Source: Hemerocallis citrina (lineage: Eukaryota > Streptophyta > Magnoliopsida > Asparagales > Asphodelaceae). From it: a DNA stretch of 64,000 nt. Shown piece by piece: positions 35,201 through 45,546 of this stretch (position 1 is the first letter of the stretch; the number at the start of each line of letters is the position of its first letter). The position numbers were made by a program, and so were the translations under genes. The DNA lies in contig CM030366.1 of NCBI GenBank assembly GCA_017893485.1, forward strand, positions 98,284,085-98,348,084, read 5' to 3'. The notes beneath the pieces were generated by a model. The model had not been told where the DNA came from, did not search any database, and worked only from the letters and a program-made list of their open reading frames with translations.

Positions 35201-36661
35201 ATGATGTAAACTTAACCCAAAATAAAGAATTTCCAAGAATTTTAAAAGATTAAGTTTGAAATTAAACTATTAATCGGTTTGACGGATTTTCAAGATATGA
35301 GATAAGTTTAACAAGCCCAATTAAAAGTTCACGCCTAATAATCAACAATTACACTTATGTGTGACTAGCCAGTAAGATATTCAATAACGATTCGTACCCT
35401 AATTAGCAAGTAGAAGCACATACTCTTAATATTTGTGGGCGACAGATAAATCAAATAATATTCTAGAGATGCTAAGCAGTATTACAAATATTTGAGAAGT
35501 GGAAAAAAGTTACCGAGTTCGTAGGCAGGGTTACGATGTTGCTGGCTTTGAACCTGGATTTGACCCAAACACCGTTGATCTGCGGTGGATGATGGCAGTG
35601 GCGGCGTCGGACAGTGGGGTGCTGATGGGGTTGCCGGTGAGACAGCAATGACGGGGCGTCGGTGACGGGTTGACGGTGGTTGCGGGAGTTGGGGGAGTCA
35701 AAACTGGGGATGAGCGGGGGTGAAAAAGTCGGGCGGTGGTGCTGACTAGAGGGCGATGGTGAGGTGGTTGGTAGTGGTGGGCGGTGATGAGAGGCGTCGG
35801 GTGCTGGAGGAGATGGGGGTCAGGGTGACAACGTTGTGAAGCAGGATGGGGGCGGCTGGCGATAGAGGTGGTGGTCGGAGGTAGTGGTCGGGGGTTTCGA
35901 GGTGAGGAAAAGATGAGTTCGGGGCAATGGGGAAGAAGATGACGGAGATGAGAGAGGGGATTAGGAGTAGGGTAGGGTTTTAATTAATAAGGGTTATGAT
36001 TTTGGTTTTTTTGATAAAAGATTTGGGGATTTGGGGGTATAGTTTAGAGCTTCTCACAAACTCTAAACTTTATTAGGATTTCTCACAAACTCTAATAATT
36101 TTCTCAACTGTCTCACACAAAAAGAGAGATGAAGAAAAATAACCTAACACAATAATTTTTTTAATCAAAGAATAGCATTTTATTCCATTAATCAAGAGGC
36201 CTATATATAGGCTCAAAACAAATCCAAAACAAATCTCAAACAAATCTAAAACAATTATCTCAAATTTAAAACAAATCTCTCAAATAAACTACATATGGCT
36301 AAATCTCAAAATAAAAATAAAACAGATTTGATGTTCTCATCATAAACTGCATTGAAGTTTATCCAACTGTTTTTGTGAATTGCTTCTGTTCGAAAGTACT
36401 GCATTTGCTTGTTACTGCCCAATTTAGCTTTTATTTGTTACAGTAGCATTCAATTTAACTCTTATTTGTTACAGCAGCATGAATGGTGTAAATTTTGTGT
36501 ATTTTCCATAATAGTCTTAAGAAATTAACCTTGTAATAGTTTTATTTTTAGTTTAGCTGTACTCTTATTTATCCAATGTTTTTGTGGGCGTTAGGCAAGG
36601 CGGGGCGGGCAATCTATGCACTGCCTACCACCTTAGCACCTTACCACCTAGGCAGAGGTTA

Positions 36662-36715
<54 letters not shown>

Positions 36716-37576
36716 AAACACAAAGAAAGCTATCAAGTGGCTCTCCTTCAATCCTCCAAAAAATCAAAGGCCCAGATCTAACCTCACAAAACACATTTTC
36801 CCACCCAAAGTTTTCCTCCAAAACTCAAATTCAAATCTCCCACCCAAAACAACTTCCATATTTATTTAATTATTTCTCTCTCTCTCTCTCTATCTTCTCT
36901 CTCTCTATCTTACTTACTCTCTCTCCCTCCCTCTTCTATTCAAAAAATTAAGAAAATAAATTTTTAAAAAAATTTTTAAAAAATAAAAAACTATAAAAAT
37001 AAAAATTTAAAAACTTTAAAAACTTTTAAAATAATTCAAAAAAATCAAAAAAATTATATAATATGTTTTTTGTTGGACCCCCAAAAGTTTCTCATATAAA
37101 ATGTTTTCTACTTCAATTAATTTGTTGGATCTCCAAAACTATTTTATATGATCAAACAAGGTGCACCGTTCCGAGACGTGTCGTAGGCACGTGTCAACGG
37201 GCAAACCTAGTATATATATATATATAGAGTCCCCTTCGGTTGCACACTGCTTTTGGTGAGCACTCCGTGAACACTCCCGAACTAGAGACCCTATGAAAAA
37301 TCCGAACCGCTCATATTGTTCTATATGCCTTAGATAGCCTAACAATAAAAATTCAAGTAATTTGAAGTTCATTTGCCCATCCATCATGCTGTTAGAATTT
37401 TCAGCCATACAATTTTGTGATGATGTAAATCATGGGTAAATGAACTTCAAATTACTTGATTTTTTATTGTTAGGCTATCTAAGGCATATAGAACAATATG
37501 AGCGGTTCGGATTTTTCATAGGGTCTCTAGTTCGTGAGTGCTCACGGAGTGCTCACCAAAGTAGTGTGCAACCGAA

Positions 37577-37656
<80 letters not shown>

Positions 37657-37819
37657 AAAAAAGGGTATGAGGTACTAGCTCATTTAGTAAATAAGCAATT
37701 GATGATGTGGCATACATGTGATTGGAAAATCCTTAAAAAGGTTAGTTGTCCAGTATATCACATGCATGCCACATAATCAATTGCTCATTTACTAAATGAG
37801 CAAGTTGCTCATATCCTTT

Positions 37820-37876
<57 letters not shown>

Positions 37877-40800
37877 GATATTAGGGAATGCAATTTCCTC
37901 CTATGGCACACCGAAAACTCAAATCCCCGCTATCGAAATTCACGATTCATACCGTTCAAGTTGATCATCATACCCTAAAACATAGATTGATATAAAATTA
38001 CTGCATTCGAACTTGTTTTTCCCACTAATCAGCAAGGTTGCAAAATGAACGGTTGTCAACAATAGAACAATTGCGATTACTTAATGTATGGGTAAAACAT
38101 TTCCAACTTTGATAATATTTTTTTCTATTATGTTTTGGGAGGGAGTAGGATTTTTAGGGTGCCATACGAGGAAATTTCCTCCTATACGACCTTTCATTCC
38201 CTTTTCTTATATATATATAATTCCTAAAATTCAGAAAATTCAGTAAAAATCAGAAAATATAAGATATCAATGAGGAAAAAAAATCTTGAAATTTAAAATA
38301 ACAAGTCAATAATAGACTACCATTGGAATTTGATAAAACTGATCACAAATGAACAATTTTATAAGTTGTGAATGAGCCTTTTGAATGATTGGGCGTGTCA
38401 ATACATCTTTCAATTATTATAAATTGTGGGTTGGGTTTAGTGAGTGAACAGTTTCTTTTGAATAAAAAAAGACCACGAGGGCTTAGATAGACCGCCTAAA
38501 ATGCCCTCGCAATCGCCTTGACCGACTAGGCAACCAACTAGACCGCCTAGGCACTAGCCTCAAGTGCCTAGGCAACTGCCTAAATTCACTGCCTATCCTA
38601 TAGGCGGAGCGGTCTATGCACCGGCTGCATTGGCAGTCAAGGCGGCAGCCACCCACAAAAACAATGTATTTATATTATAGTACTTGTTTCAAATGTCGAG
38701 ATGAATATAATTAATAGTTAATGCTTGTAAATAAAGAATGCCCATTAAGTGGATTATATAAATTAAGTTCTGCAGATAATAAAATATCACACTTATGCTG
38801 CTTACTATTAAGCAGACGTCCCATGTTTCTTAATTTGGAACATTATACATAGTGCCAGTGTAGAGAATCTATTTATGGCTTTTCAGATATTTTTAGGTTG
38901 CTCGTTGTTCTGGTCTATCATATTTTTACATTTTCTTTTACTTAGAAAATGTTCTTTAACCCAATGTTACACCTCCCTCCCTATTTTAGATACATTTTAG
39001 AGTGGATTGTTTATTTTTCCATATGGACATATTACAAGTGATTTTACATAAGTCTGAGTTGTATACACATTGCTTGTAACACAATCAAATTATATCGAAC
39101 ACGTAGAATTTTGTCACATGATACTGAATATCAAATGTCTATGTTGCTTATTAATTTGTAAATTAGCTTATGTGATTACTCTTCTGAATTGTGATATTAT
39201 CATTCATTATTTAGAAGTATGATACAATTTCTCTATCATGAAAAGAAATTATAAACATGCAATTAAATGAAGGCTGATGATATTATAGCGGTCTACTGTA
39301 CAAGAATGGCTATTACTCAGAACAAAGAGAGAGAGAGAGAGAGAGATGATCTACGGTAGAATTATGCCCTCTATTTTTTTAGGAATCAACTCAAAGTTGC
39401 ATGATGGACCACAATTAATGGCTTACTTTCTAGTGTTCTATTATCAGACTCCAACTACTAGGATGTTCCCTGCACCAAAACCTTGGAAAGTAGGTAATTC
39501 TTTGGTGATGAATATAGAGTCTCTCATGTCCATTTTTTCTAGTACCTAGACAAACAAGTTACTTGCCAGTATTGTACCTTGTTAGATATTTTGATGGGAT
39601 GTACACCTTGATAATATGAAGTTGATGAGAAATAATTGTAGCGATTGATTGTGAATCATGCCATTGCAGGATTCTGCTATTCTTTTTGTGATATAGATTT
39701 ATGCGGCACAAGGGAAGAACATTACTGAGTGTGGGTTGATGAGTTAGAGGACAGGAAAATGTCTAAGTTTGTGCTAGTTTTTCCAAGTTTGATCCTTATA
39801 TATATACTAGGTTTGCCCGTTGATACGTGCCTACGGCACGTCTTCGGCACGATGCACCTTATTTGATTATATAAAATAGTTTTGGAAGTCTTGCAAATTA
39901 ATTGAAGTAGCAAACATAGAGCAAAAAACATATTATATGGTTTTTTTAATTATTTTTAAAAAATTTTAAATTTTTTATTTAAAAAAAAATTTAAAAAAAT
40001 TTTATTTTCTTAATTTTTTGAATAGTGGAGGGAAGGAGAGAGAGAGAGAAAAAGAAATAATTAAATAAATATAGAAGTTGCTTTGGGTGGGGATTTGAAT
40101 TTGAGTTTTGAGGGGGAACTTTTGGGGGGAAAATATGTTTTGTGGGGTTAGATCTGAGCCTTTGATTTTTTGGGAATTGAAGGAGAACCACTTGATAGCT
40201 TTCTTTGTGTTTTATTATATAGATATACAGGAAAACGGACAAACAGAGGTTGTCTGCATCCTTAATCACTGTTAAAGGTTTACTGAGATCAGTATAAAAA
40301 AAAAGAAGATAAGAGCAAATAGTGTTTGACTAGTCTTGGCATTTATAGCCTCTATAAGTTCATCTGAAAATGCATCTCTAGATGGTGTCTATATTTCAGC
40401 GATTGGACTTCTATTGTAATTTTGTATTTAAGCTGTGATGAGCATAATGATTAGAAGCGGCAATGAAGTGTTCCTATGTTAAAATAAATGAAAGTAAAGG
40501 ACAGTGTTTTGAAGAAGAAATTACTTTTTTAGAAAATGGAGATAATTTTTATCCGATTGGTGGCCCAAATAATACAGCCACGTGTTTTAGTTATTATTTT
40601 CCAGGTGCAAATTGTTCAATTGTATTGAGAGTCGGGACAGGCATAACTAGAGCTACATGTTCCATGGTGCCGGCAATTACAAAAATCATTTCATTAATGT
40701 ACTGTTTTCTGTAATAAGCACATGATTTCTCAATTGCATGAACTTGTATAAGTTTCCGAGTATTTCCATTTCTTTTCTGAATACTTGTAGTCTACCGACT

Positions 40801-41379
40801 CTACCATCTTATTTCTTAATCTTTATGTATAAAGTACCCACTTTTCTGTTCTTTGGTGCATTTCACAGTATGGAAGAAGCCAAGAAGAATATGTATGCTT
40901 TTAGTACCACCACTTACACTGGCTTCCAATGCACTGTGTCTGAAGAAACATCAGAGAAATTGAAGGGTTAGCAGAGATCCATATAGAAACTTCTTGTTGA
41001 CTTATTTTCTATTAGTTGACTACATGTTGCATTTGTTTGTTATATGTAGGACTCCCTGGGGTTCTGTGGGTTCTCCCAGATTCCTATATTGATGTCAAGA
41101 ACAAGGATTACGGAGGTCGTTATCTCAAAACATATTTTGCTGGCAAACTTCTTTATTACAAAATTCAAGTTTATTTAATATCCTTGTTCTGTTTGCCATT
41201 CAGGTGATAAGTATATTAACGGTGAGATAATTCCGTGCAAGTACCCGACTTATCAGCCAAAACAAAGGAGTAGTTCTAAATATGAGAGCAGAAGGTATGA
41301 AAGGCGCCGAGATGGTCCTCCTCCTGAACGCAGAAAACCAAGAGCAGCTGCTCCTCAGACTGAGTCAACTTCTTCTTGA
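29281..41379 (+). CDS. MORF9: Multiple organellar RNA editing factor, MORF9-like (plastid)
   Basis: MORF proteins bind PPR proteins to promote C-to-U editing of plastid transcripts. Exons are 29281-29648, 40869-40966, 41050-41115 and 41204-41379, with GT-AG introns. They join to 708 nt, or 235 residues. Residues 1 to about 65 are Ser/Thr/Pro-rich with few acids, as in a chloroplast transit peptide. The MORF box starts near 78 with [20 protein letters not shown], continues through [20 protein letters not shown] and [20 protein letters not shown], and ends [17 protein letters not shown]. The [16 protein letters not shown] tail favours MORF9 over MORF2; I am fairly sure of that. All splice junctions restore family residues. 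Intron 1 is 11.2 kb. The ATG is the first in a CT-rich leader. Confidence 0.92.
29649..31429 (+). other. MORF9 intron 1, proximal part
   Basis: AT-rich intron sequence without a gene. From about 30690 to 31150 it resembles 36365-36578 plus 38667-39010 (TACTTGTTTCAAATG, TTTTTAGGTTGCT, CCCAAT(A/G)TTACACCTC), which indicates an old segmental duplication within the intron. Confidence 0.6.
31430..31783 (+). pseudogene. Degraded duplicate of MORF9 exon 1 inside intron 1
   Basis: Several phrases of exon 1 recur in order with gaps: AAGCCATCAAACCTTCCAAA and GGGATAGCAGTCAGTAGAAAC echo the transit-peptide end, AAGTTGTGATTGCAACTGG and TTGATTGTTATGGAGTT echo [12 protein letters not shown], and ACTTATCTTAGTACTCCTAC echoes TYLNTLAT, ending near an AAGGAAGGTAAAC that mirrors the exon's donor. 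Frames are broken, so it cannot code. A second partial echo of the transit-peptide part (31545-31600) suggests two rounds of duplication. Confidence 0.72.
31784..32939 (-). repeat. 3' LTR of the deleted gypsy element
   Basis: It aligns with 35202-36342 throughout, including a G-rich block (GGTGGTGG, GGGGGAGTC) at about 32190-32540. Open frames in this block are composition artefacts. Numerous substitutions and small indels separate the two LTRs. Confidence 0.85.
33228..33699 (-). pseudogene. Integrase C-terminal remnant
   Basis: On the minus strand, [37 protein letters not shown] and [13 protein letters not shown] match the C-terminal part of plant gypsy integrases downstream of the DDE core. 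A frameshift near 33430-33470 splits it. The DDE core itself is absent: sequence upstream (toward 34000) is already Gag. Confidence 0.75.
33905..34966 (-). pseudogene. gag: gag of the deleted gypsy element
   Basis: Minus-strand frames in order: an N-terminal region (34966-34574), a capsid-like stretch with [14 protein letters not shown] and [11 protein letters not shown] (34604-34344), and a zinc knuckle [14 protein letters not shown] near 33918-33960. The frame shifts between these blocks and is not continuous. The zinc knuckle runs directly into integrase-tail sequence, which shows where the polymerase segment was lost. Confidence 0.72.
35202..36342 (-). repeat. 5' LTR of the deleted gypsy element
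   Basis: It begins TGATGTAAACTTAACCC directly beside the reversed primer site and ends CTCATCA before the TAAAC duplication. It carries the same G-rich block as its partner. Confidence 0.85.
36711..37210 (+). mobile_element. Mini-Helitron (CCTAGT family)
   Basis: Starts in a TA run with TATAATAAAACACAAAG then AAAGCTATCAAGTGG. It ends CTAG at 37207-37210 after the GTGTCGTAGGCACG hairpin and GGGCAAACC. The ends match the minus-strand copies at 39807-40223 and 10501-20613. About 500 bp, CT-rich then A-rich, non-coding. The exact 5' base is hidden by the flanking (TA)n. Confidence 0.7.
37228..37580. mobile_element. Foldback element in a TA/TC microsatellite
   Basis: Arms of about 155 bp are inverted copies of each other: CCTTCGGTTGCACACT...AAGTAATTTGAAGTTCATTT on the left and its complement on the right. 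They are separated by roughly 45 bp. TA repeats lie on the left and (TC)n(TA)n on the right. The single-stranded form would be a long hairpin. No coding capacity; open frames on both strands are mirror images of each other. Confidence 0.78.
37652..37828. mobile_element. Foldback element between TA runs
   Basis: TAGGAAAAAAGGGTATGAG and CTCATATCCTTTCTACCCTA form the ends. Inner arms include CTCATTTAGTAAATAAGCAATTG and its inverse. Arms are about 75 bp with imperfect pairing. It is bounded by (TA)n on both sides, which hides any target duplication. Confidence 0.72.
37873..38217. mobile_element. Foldback or MITE between TA runs
   Basis: The ends AGGGAATGCAATTTCCTCC...GGCAC and GTGCCATACGAGGAAATTTC...CATTCCC are imperfect inverted copies of about 35-45 bp. 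(TA)n flanks both sides. No coding capacity. Confidence 0.65.
38667..39806 (+). other. MORF9 intron 1, duplicated distal part
   Basis: No gene. The first 350 bp resemble 30820-31180 earlier in the same intron (see there). A (GA)n run lies at about 39325-39345. Beyond that I see no recognisable feature. Confidence 0.5.
39807..40223 (-). mobile_element. Mini-Helitron (CCTAGT family), minus strand
   Basis: In reverse sense it starts TCTATATAATAAAACACAAAG (40223) and ends CTAG (39807) behind a GTGCCGTAGGCACG hairpin and CAACGGGCAAACC. At 417 bp it is the most compact full copy here, and it supplies the reference for the split copy at 10501-20613. Confidence 0.8.
40224..40868 (+). other. MORF9 intron 1, end
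   Basis: Non-repetitive intron sequence ending in TTCACAG before exon 2. An 83-residue open frame at 40463-40714 has no recognisable family signature and is not supported. Confidence 0.5.
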
Positions 41380-42738
41380 GGTTTAAATCAGTAAGATTTC
41401 ACATTATGCACTCAAATCTTAATGACTCCATTAGTTCAATCAGAGTTTGTTTAACTTCAATGACAGTTTTTTATCGCAGGCCTTGAGATATTGTAATCGT
41501 TGGAGGTGGTAACATTGCCAAACATTTTTGCATTCATCGGTACCTAGGAGGGATAGTCAAGATATGATGGTAAAATCAGCATAAGTTGATATGGTTTGAA
41601 CGATGTAATAACTGAATGATTGTTTGCTATTTTTTTTTGGTTTAGAGCTGTTTTCTTAAACTGCATTCAGTGTAAGTCTAGAAAGAACATCTCCTTGAAG
41701 TAAAGTTCACTTTATGTTAAGAGTTTCTTTGTATGCTTCTGTTATTTGACTGTTTAATTAGTTTGCTAGTTTGGAGACTGCACCTTATTCTTCATTTCCT
41801 GTTTTTATTACTTTATGTCTGCACAACTGCTCTATGAGTTTGTTTTGAAATGTTGTAAGTCGAGTTACACATCTGTTTCTTGTATGACATCATAGTAGTT
41901 GCGTGATCTTGAACAAAACCGAGTCACAGGAAGAATACAGTATTGATAATTGATGCTAACTATCAATCATATTGATTACTGTTGCTAACTATTTAGTACT
42001 GATGCTAATTATTGATACATACTGTTTGTCTCTCTAATCCTTCACGGTGTTATTTAACTGGCATTCAATTTTGGTGGAATTTGTGTCCTCCTTTCGAAAG
42101 TGTTAGGTTTGGTCATTCTCCTTTTCCTCTTTTCTTTATCTATGAGGGATTTCTCCATACTGCTCAATAACAAATGTTCCATTTTTATATTATTATCTCA
42201 ACCAAAAACTGAAGTCGTTTGAGGTTTTTTGTTGAGGAACTGATAAGACGGAACAACATTCAGCAATGTAGAATTTGTCATTGCACTTTTTGACATCTAC
42301 TTCTTGGCTCCTAGCCTACCCTGATTGTTTGTTACCAGACAATTGTGTTGTTGGACTTTGGAAAGCTTCTTTTGAGTTTTGAGCTTTCATTTTACCCATT
42401 TTATCAAAGCCAAACTTCAAGTCATTACAAGCATAGTTAATTTTCTCGTGAATGTTATGTGTTCTTAATAGTATTAAATAATTGATATGCATATGAGTAA
42501 CAAGGCAATGATTGTTGTAAGACAAAAACTTTTAAGGGCTATCCAGGGTATAAATTCCTCCCTTCAAATTAAGTTGATACTGGAATCATTCTTGATTCAA
42601 CTCTCTTGTCCTTATATGGTGAAGTAACATGGGTTGTCTGCTTGTTTGTCCTCAAAAAGATTGTCACGTGTGGTGCATCTGATATCTTCAATTCTAGCCC
42701 TCAAAATTTTCATCCCTCTCATTTGGTTCTATGATTTA
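41380..42738 (+). other. MORF9 3' region and downstream intergenic DNA
   Basis: The first few hundred bases are presumably the 3' UTR; a further intron may lie in it, since GTAAGATT at 41390 and TTATCGCAG at 41479 form a GT-AG pair. T-rich sequence near 41630-41700 is a plausible end. No other gene is visible up to 42738. Confidence 0.4.
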
Positions 42739-42949
42739 TCTCTACTATTTTAGCGGGAGAGTTTGTCACCATACAAATTTTATTTGTAACTAAACAAACA
42801 CGTGCATTGTAATCCAACAAATACGTGCAATGCACATGTAAAATTAATATAAAGGAGATCTTAGATTTGATGTCATACAACATCAGAATCTTTTAAATAT
42901 ATATAAATATATATTTATAAAGACGTGTATCGCACGTATAAATTACTAG
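42739..42949 (+). mobile_element. Mini-Helitron related to the intact Helitron
   Basis: Starts TCTCTACTATTTTAGCGGG after A. It ends CTAG (42946-42949), followed by T, behind the CGTGTATCGCACG hairpin. About 210 bp. The terminal hairpin differs by one base from that of the intact Helitron, so the same RepHel may act on it. Confidence 0.7.
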
Positions 42950-43777
42950 TTGGTATAATGCTAATTAACAATGCTAAGAGGTAAAATGCCATTTTATGCA
43001 TATTATAGCACGCTCAGCGATGCAGTTGTGTGCTATATATACATAATTTGGCATTTGAGTTACACTAGACTGCTATATTCTACCTTTGGTAGAAGAAATA
43101 GCAATATGCATATTATAATGGACGAAATTTGAAGTTTCGTCTGATATATTTTATAATATTTTTAAGAGATCGGACGAAGTTTCTTCCGATCTAATTTGTG
43201 AATTGAAAAAAAATAAAAAAAATCCCGAACGAAACTCGAAGTTTCGTCCATTCAATTTTTTGAATTAAAAAATAATAATCCCAGGCGAAACTTGAAGTTT
43301 CAACCGAGGGGATCTTCGTTTAATTAGTTATTTATTTAATTTGTTTAATTAAATAATTAGAAACTTGAAGTTTCAACCGAGGGGATCTTCGTTTAATTAG
43401 TTATTTATTTAATTAGTTTAATTAAATAATTAGTTAGATAATTAGTTAAATAATACAAAATAATTAGGTTTAGTTATATAATTAATCACTTAATTAGTGG
43501 TTAATTGGGTTCATAAAAAATGGCAAAGTCACAGTTCGTCAACTTTTGCCATTTTTTTCTTCGGAATTCTAAAAAATTAATTAAAATTAATATAAAATAC
43601 AAACAACTCTAAAACAATCAAAATTTTGGGTCGGACGAAATTTGAAGTTTCGTCTGCTCAATTTTTCCTCAACTTTACTATATTTTAGCATTTCACGATT
43701 ACAATAAATCGCTAAAGTACTATTTTTATTTATTGATTTTACCAGTTTTTAGGTTTCACGACTGTCGGTGACAATGG
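42950..43777. repeat. Probable decayed MITE with GACGAAA palindromes
   Basis: AT-rich DNA with the near-palindrome GACGAAATTTGAAGTTTCGTC or close variants at about 43121, 43229, 43286, 43359 and 43634. The right end CACGACTGTCGGTGACAATGG resembles the ends of the Tourist-like MITEs further left, but a matching left end is not clear. No coding capacity. Confidence 0.4.
43287..43433 (+). repeat. 73-bp tandem duplication
   Basis: The unit starting GAAACTTGAAGTTTCAACCG occurs at 43287 and again at 43360 with only one or two differences. Confidence 0.8.
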
Positions 43778-44020
43778 TTAAAATCTTGGTTATAATCTCT
43801 GAATTCATATTAAGTGACCTTGAATTAAAAATAAAAGCGGTCAAGTGTCATTAGGATCTAATGCCTAATGATCAGCCAATTCGCTAGTAAATAAGTAATA
43901 AGAAATTTAAAATATGCTTATCTTCTCTTTCTCCTTATGGCAAATTTTTTGTGTATGTGATTATTTAAAAAATAAAATTCCATGTGTTTTTGTCCATTTA
44001 AATGAGGGTAAATTAAAAAA

Positions 44021-44340
44021 AAAAACCATTGAACTTTGGGTCATTTAAAACAAACCACACTAATTTTTATTTATTTATTAATATCCCGCATAAAACTGTA
44101 GTTTAAAAAAATTCACTTTAACGGAGTTAGGGTAAGGGTTAGGGCCAGGGGGTTAGGGTTAGTTCAGTGGGGTTTATTTAAACACAATTGAAAAATGAAA
44201 ATAATTTTTTTAAACACAAATAAAAAATGAAAGTGATTTTTTAAATTTAGCATAACGGAAACCTAACTCCGTTAAAATAAGTTTTTTTAAATTATAATTT
44301 TGTGCATTTTTTTTAAAATGGCCCAAAGTTCAATGAGTTT
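44021..44340. mobile_element. Foldback-like MITE
   Basis: Ends AACCATTGAACTTTGGGTCA and TGGCCCAAAGTTCAATGAGTT are inverted copies. Inner arms AACGGAGTTAGGG and CCTAACTCCGTT pair as well. The centre has GGGTTAGGG words that only superficially resemble telomere repeats. A target duplication is obscured by A/T runs. Confidence 0.65.
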
Positions 44341-45010
44341 TTTTTATTTTAAAAATAGCTTTTAAATAAAAAATGCTACTATATATGTATTAACATGCTA
44401 CAATGTATATAAATTGGAAAACTAATAAATATAAATACTAAGCTTGAAATTGAAAAACTAGTCTTTTTTTTTTGATACGGATAGAGTCAAATGACTCCAA
44501 CCATGCATTAATCAAACAAATTGAAAAACTAGTAAATATAAATACTAAGCTCTGGGACTTAATTGAAAGGCTAATATACAATTATAGAACATTAATTTGT
44601 TTGTACTGGTTTAGTAATTTCGGTGTTGTACATTTTGTGAATCTATTCGTTGTTAGTTACTTTTTTATTATTTTATTTTGTAGATGGTTATCAACTCTAT
44701 TCCATTTATATATAAATAAATAAATAAATAAAAAGATTAATTTGAGAGACTCACATGTAAAATTTGCAATATGGAGTAGTAACTTAGTAAGCCCTCACTT
44801 TATCGGTATAAATCTGTGGATAATATTGATGCATGTTCATGTGCATGTGCGTTGGTCGTACGTGTCATTGATGGGTGCACATCACATTGGTTTGTGTTCC
44901 AAGTCTCATCAATTGGTAGTTGTATTGCTTCCCATAGCTCGATCGGACTGGACCATATATACGTCCCTGCACTCATACTATGGGATCCTTCGTTTATGGG
45001 TTCATTTTTA
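44341..45010. other. Intergenic stretch, nothing recognised
   Basis: AT-rich DNA with a (TAAA)n run near 44712. Open frames at 44472-44723 and 44742-45083 have no family signature and unremarkable composition. Confidence 0.4.
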
Positions 45011-45186
45011 TCTCTATTATTATAATGGGAGAAAGCCTTATATAATTTGTCACTCTACCGATTCGTGTAACGTATGTGCATAACGATTGTAAATGAGATT
45101 TTAGATTAAATTCAGACGACGTCTGAATTTTTACTTTTAAAAAAATTATATTTATTAAAATGTGCATCGCACATGTAAACTACTAG
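45011..45186 (+). mobile_element. Mini-Helitron (176 bp)
   Basis: Starts TCTCTATTATTATAATGGGAG after A. Ends CTAG (45183-45186), followed by T, behind GTGCATCGCAC. A GACGACGTC-like palindrome lies in the middle. It is the shortest member of the family related to the intact Helitron. Confidence 0.7.
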
Positions 45187-45546
45187 TAGTATATAGTACT
45201 ATATACTGGTCCATATTTATGACAAGGTACGGAGAGAAGAAAAAATCTCAGTTTACACACCTGGTTACTAACTTGAATTATATTCAGTCTTTATCTCTAA
45301 AAGAAAGAAATTATAATATGTTAGAGCAATTATAATCAATGGTTGAGATCCAAAATCTATTGTTAAACCTGATGATTGGTAGTTCGAGATGATGGAGAGA
45401 TGAGTGTGACACCGAGGATAGACGCTGTGAAATTTTTTGGTAAAAAAATGAAACAGGGATGAGGGTTGAGTTACACTAAGGGACTTTAACAAAAATTGTT
45501 TGAAATTTCCCTTTATAGTTTTTAATATAAAGAGGCATTTGGTACA

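Larger units (their letters stand above)
31784..36342 (-). mobile_element. Deleted Ty3/gypsy LTR retrotransposon in MORF9 intron 1
   Basis: LTRs of 1156 and 1141 bp start TGATGTAAACTTAAC and end CTCATCA. Both flanks carry TAAAC (31779-31783, 36343-36347), a clean 5-bp target duplication. A reversed primer site (CTCTGATACTA, 35191-35201) abuts the right LTR, so the element reads on the minus strand. The 2.3-kb interior keeps gag and the integrase C-terminus but lacks protease, RT, RNase H and the integrase core. It is therefore a deletion derivative. It also ends right after the degraded exon-1 duplicate, so that duplicate is older. Confidence 0.88.
36579..38661. mobile_element. Unclassified inverted-repeat element with nested insertions
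   Basis: The ends are TTTTTGTGGGCG and CACCCACAAAAA, flanked by CAATG on both sides (36574-36578, 38662-38666). The outer segments are rich in GCCTAGGC-like words (GACCGCCTAGGCACTAGCC, AAGTGCCTAGGCAACTGCC). The interior is a string of TA repeats, a small Helitron and three foldbacks. No transposase. A 5-bp duplication with terminal inverted repeats fits none of the common plant DNA transposon classes cleanly, so I leave it unclassified. Confidence 0.6.

Noticed and set aside
40463..40714. 83-residue open frame before MORF9 exon 2
   Set aside because: No recognisable motif, and it lies in the intron; its cysteines do not form a known pattern.
44117..44165. GGGTTAGGG words resembling telomere repeats
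   Set aside because: Only a few irregular units, not the plant TTTAGGG array; they form part of a foldback centre.
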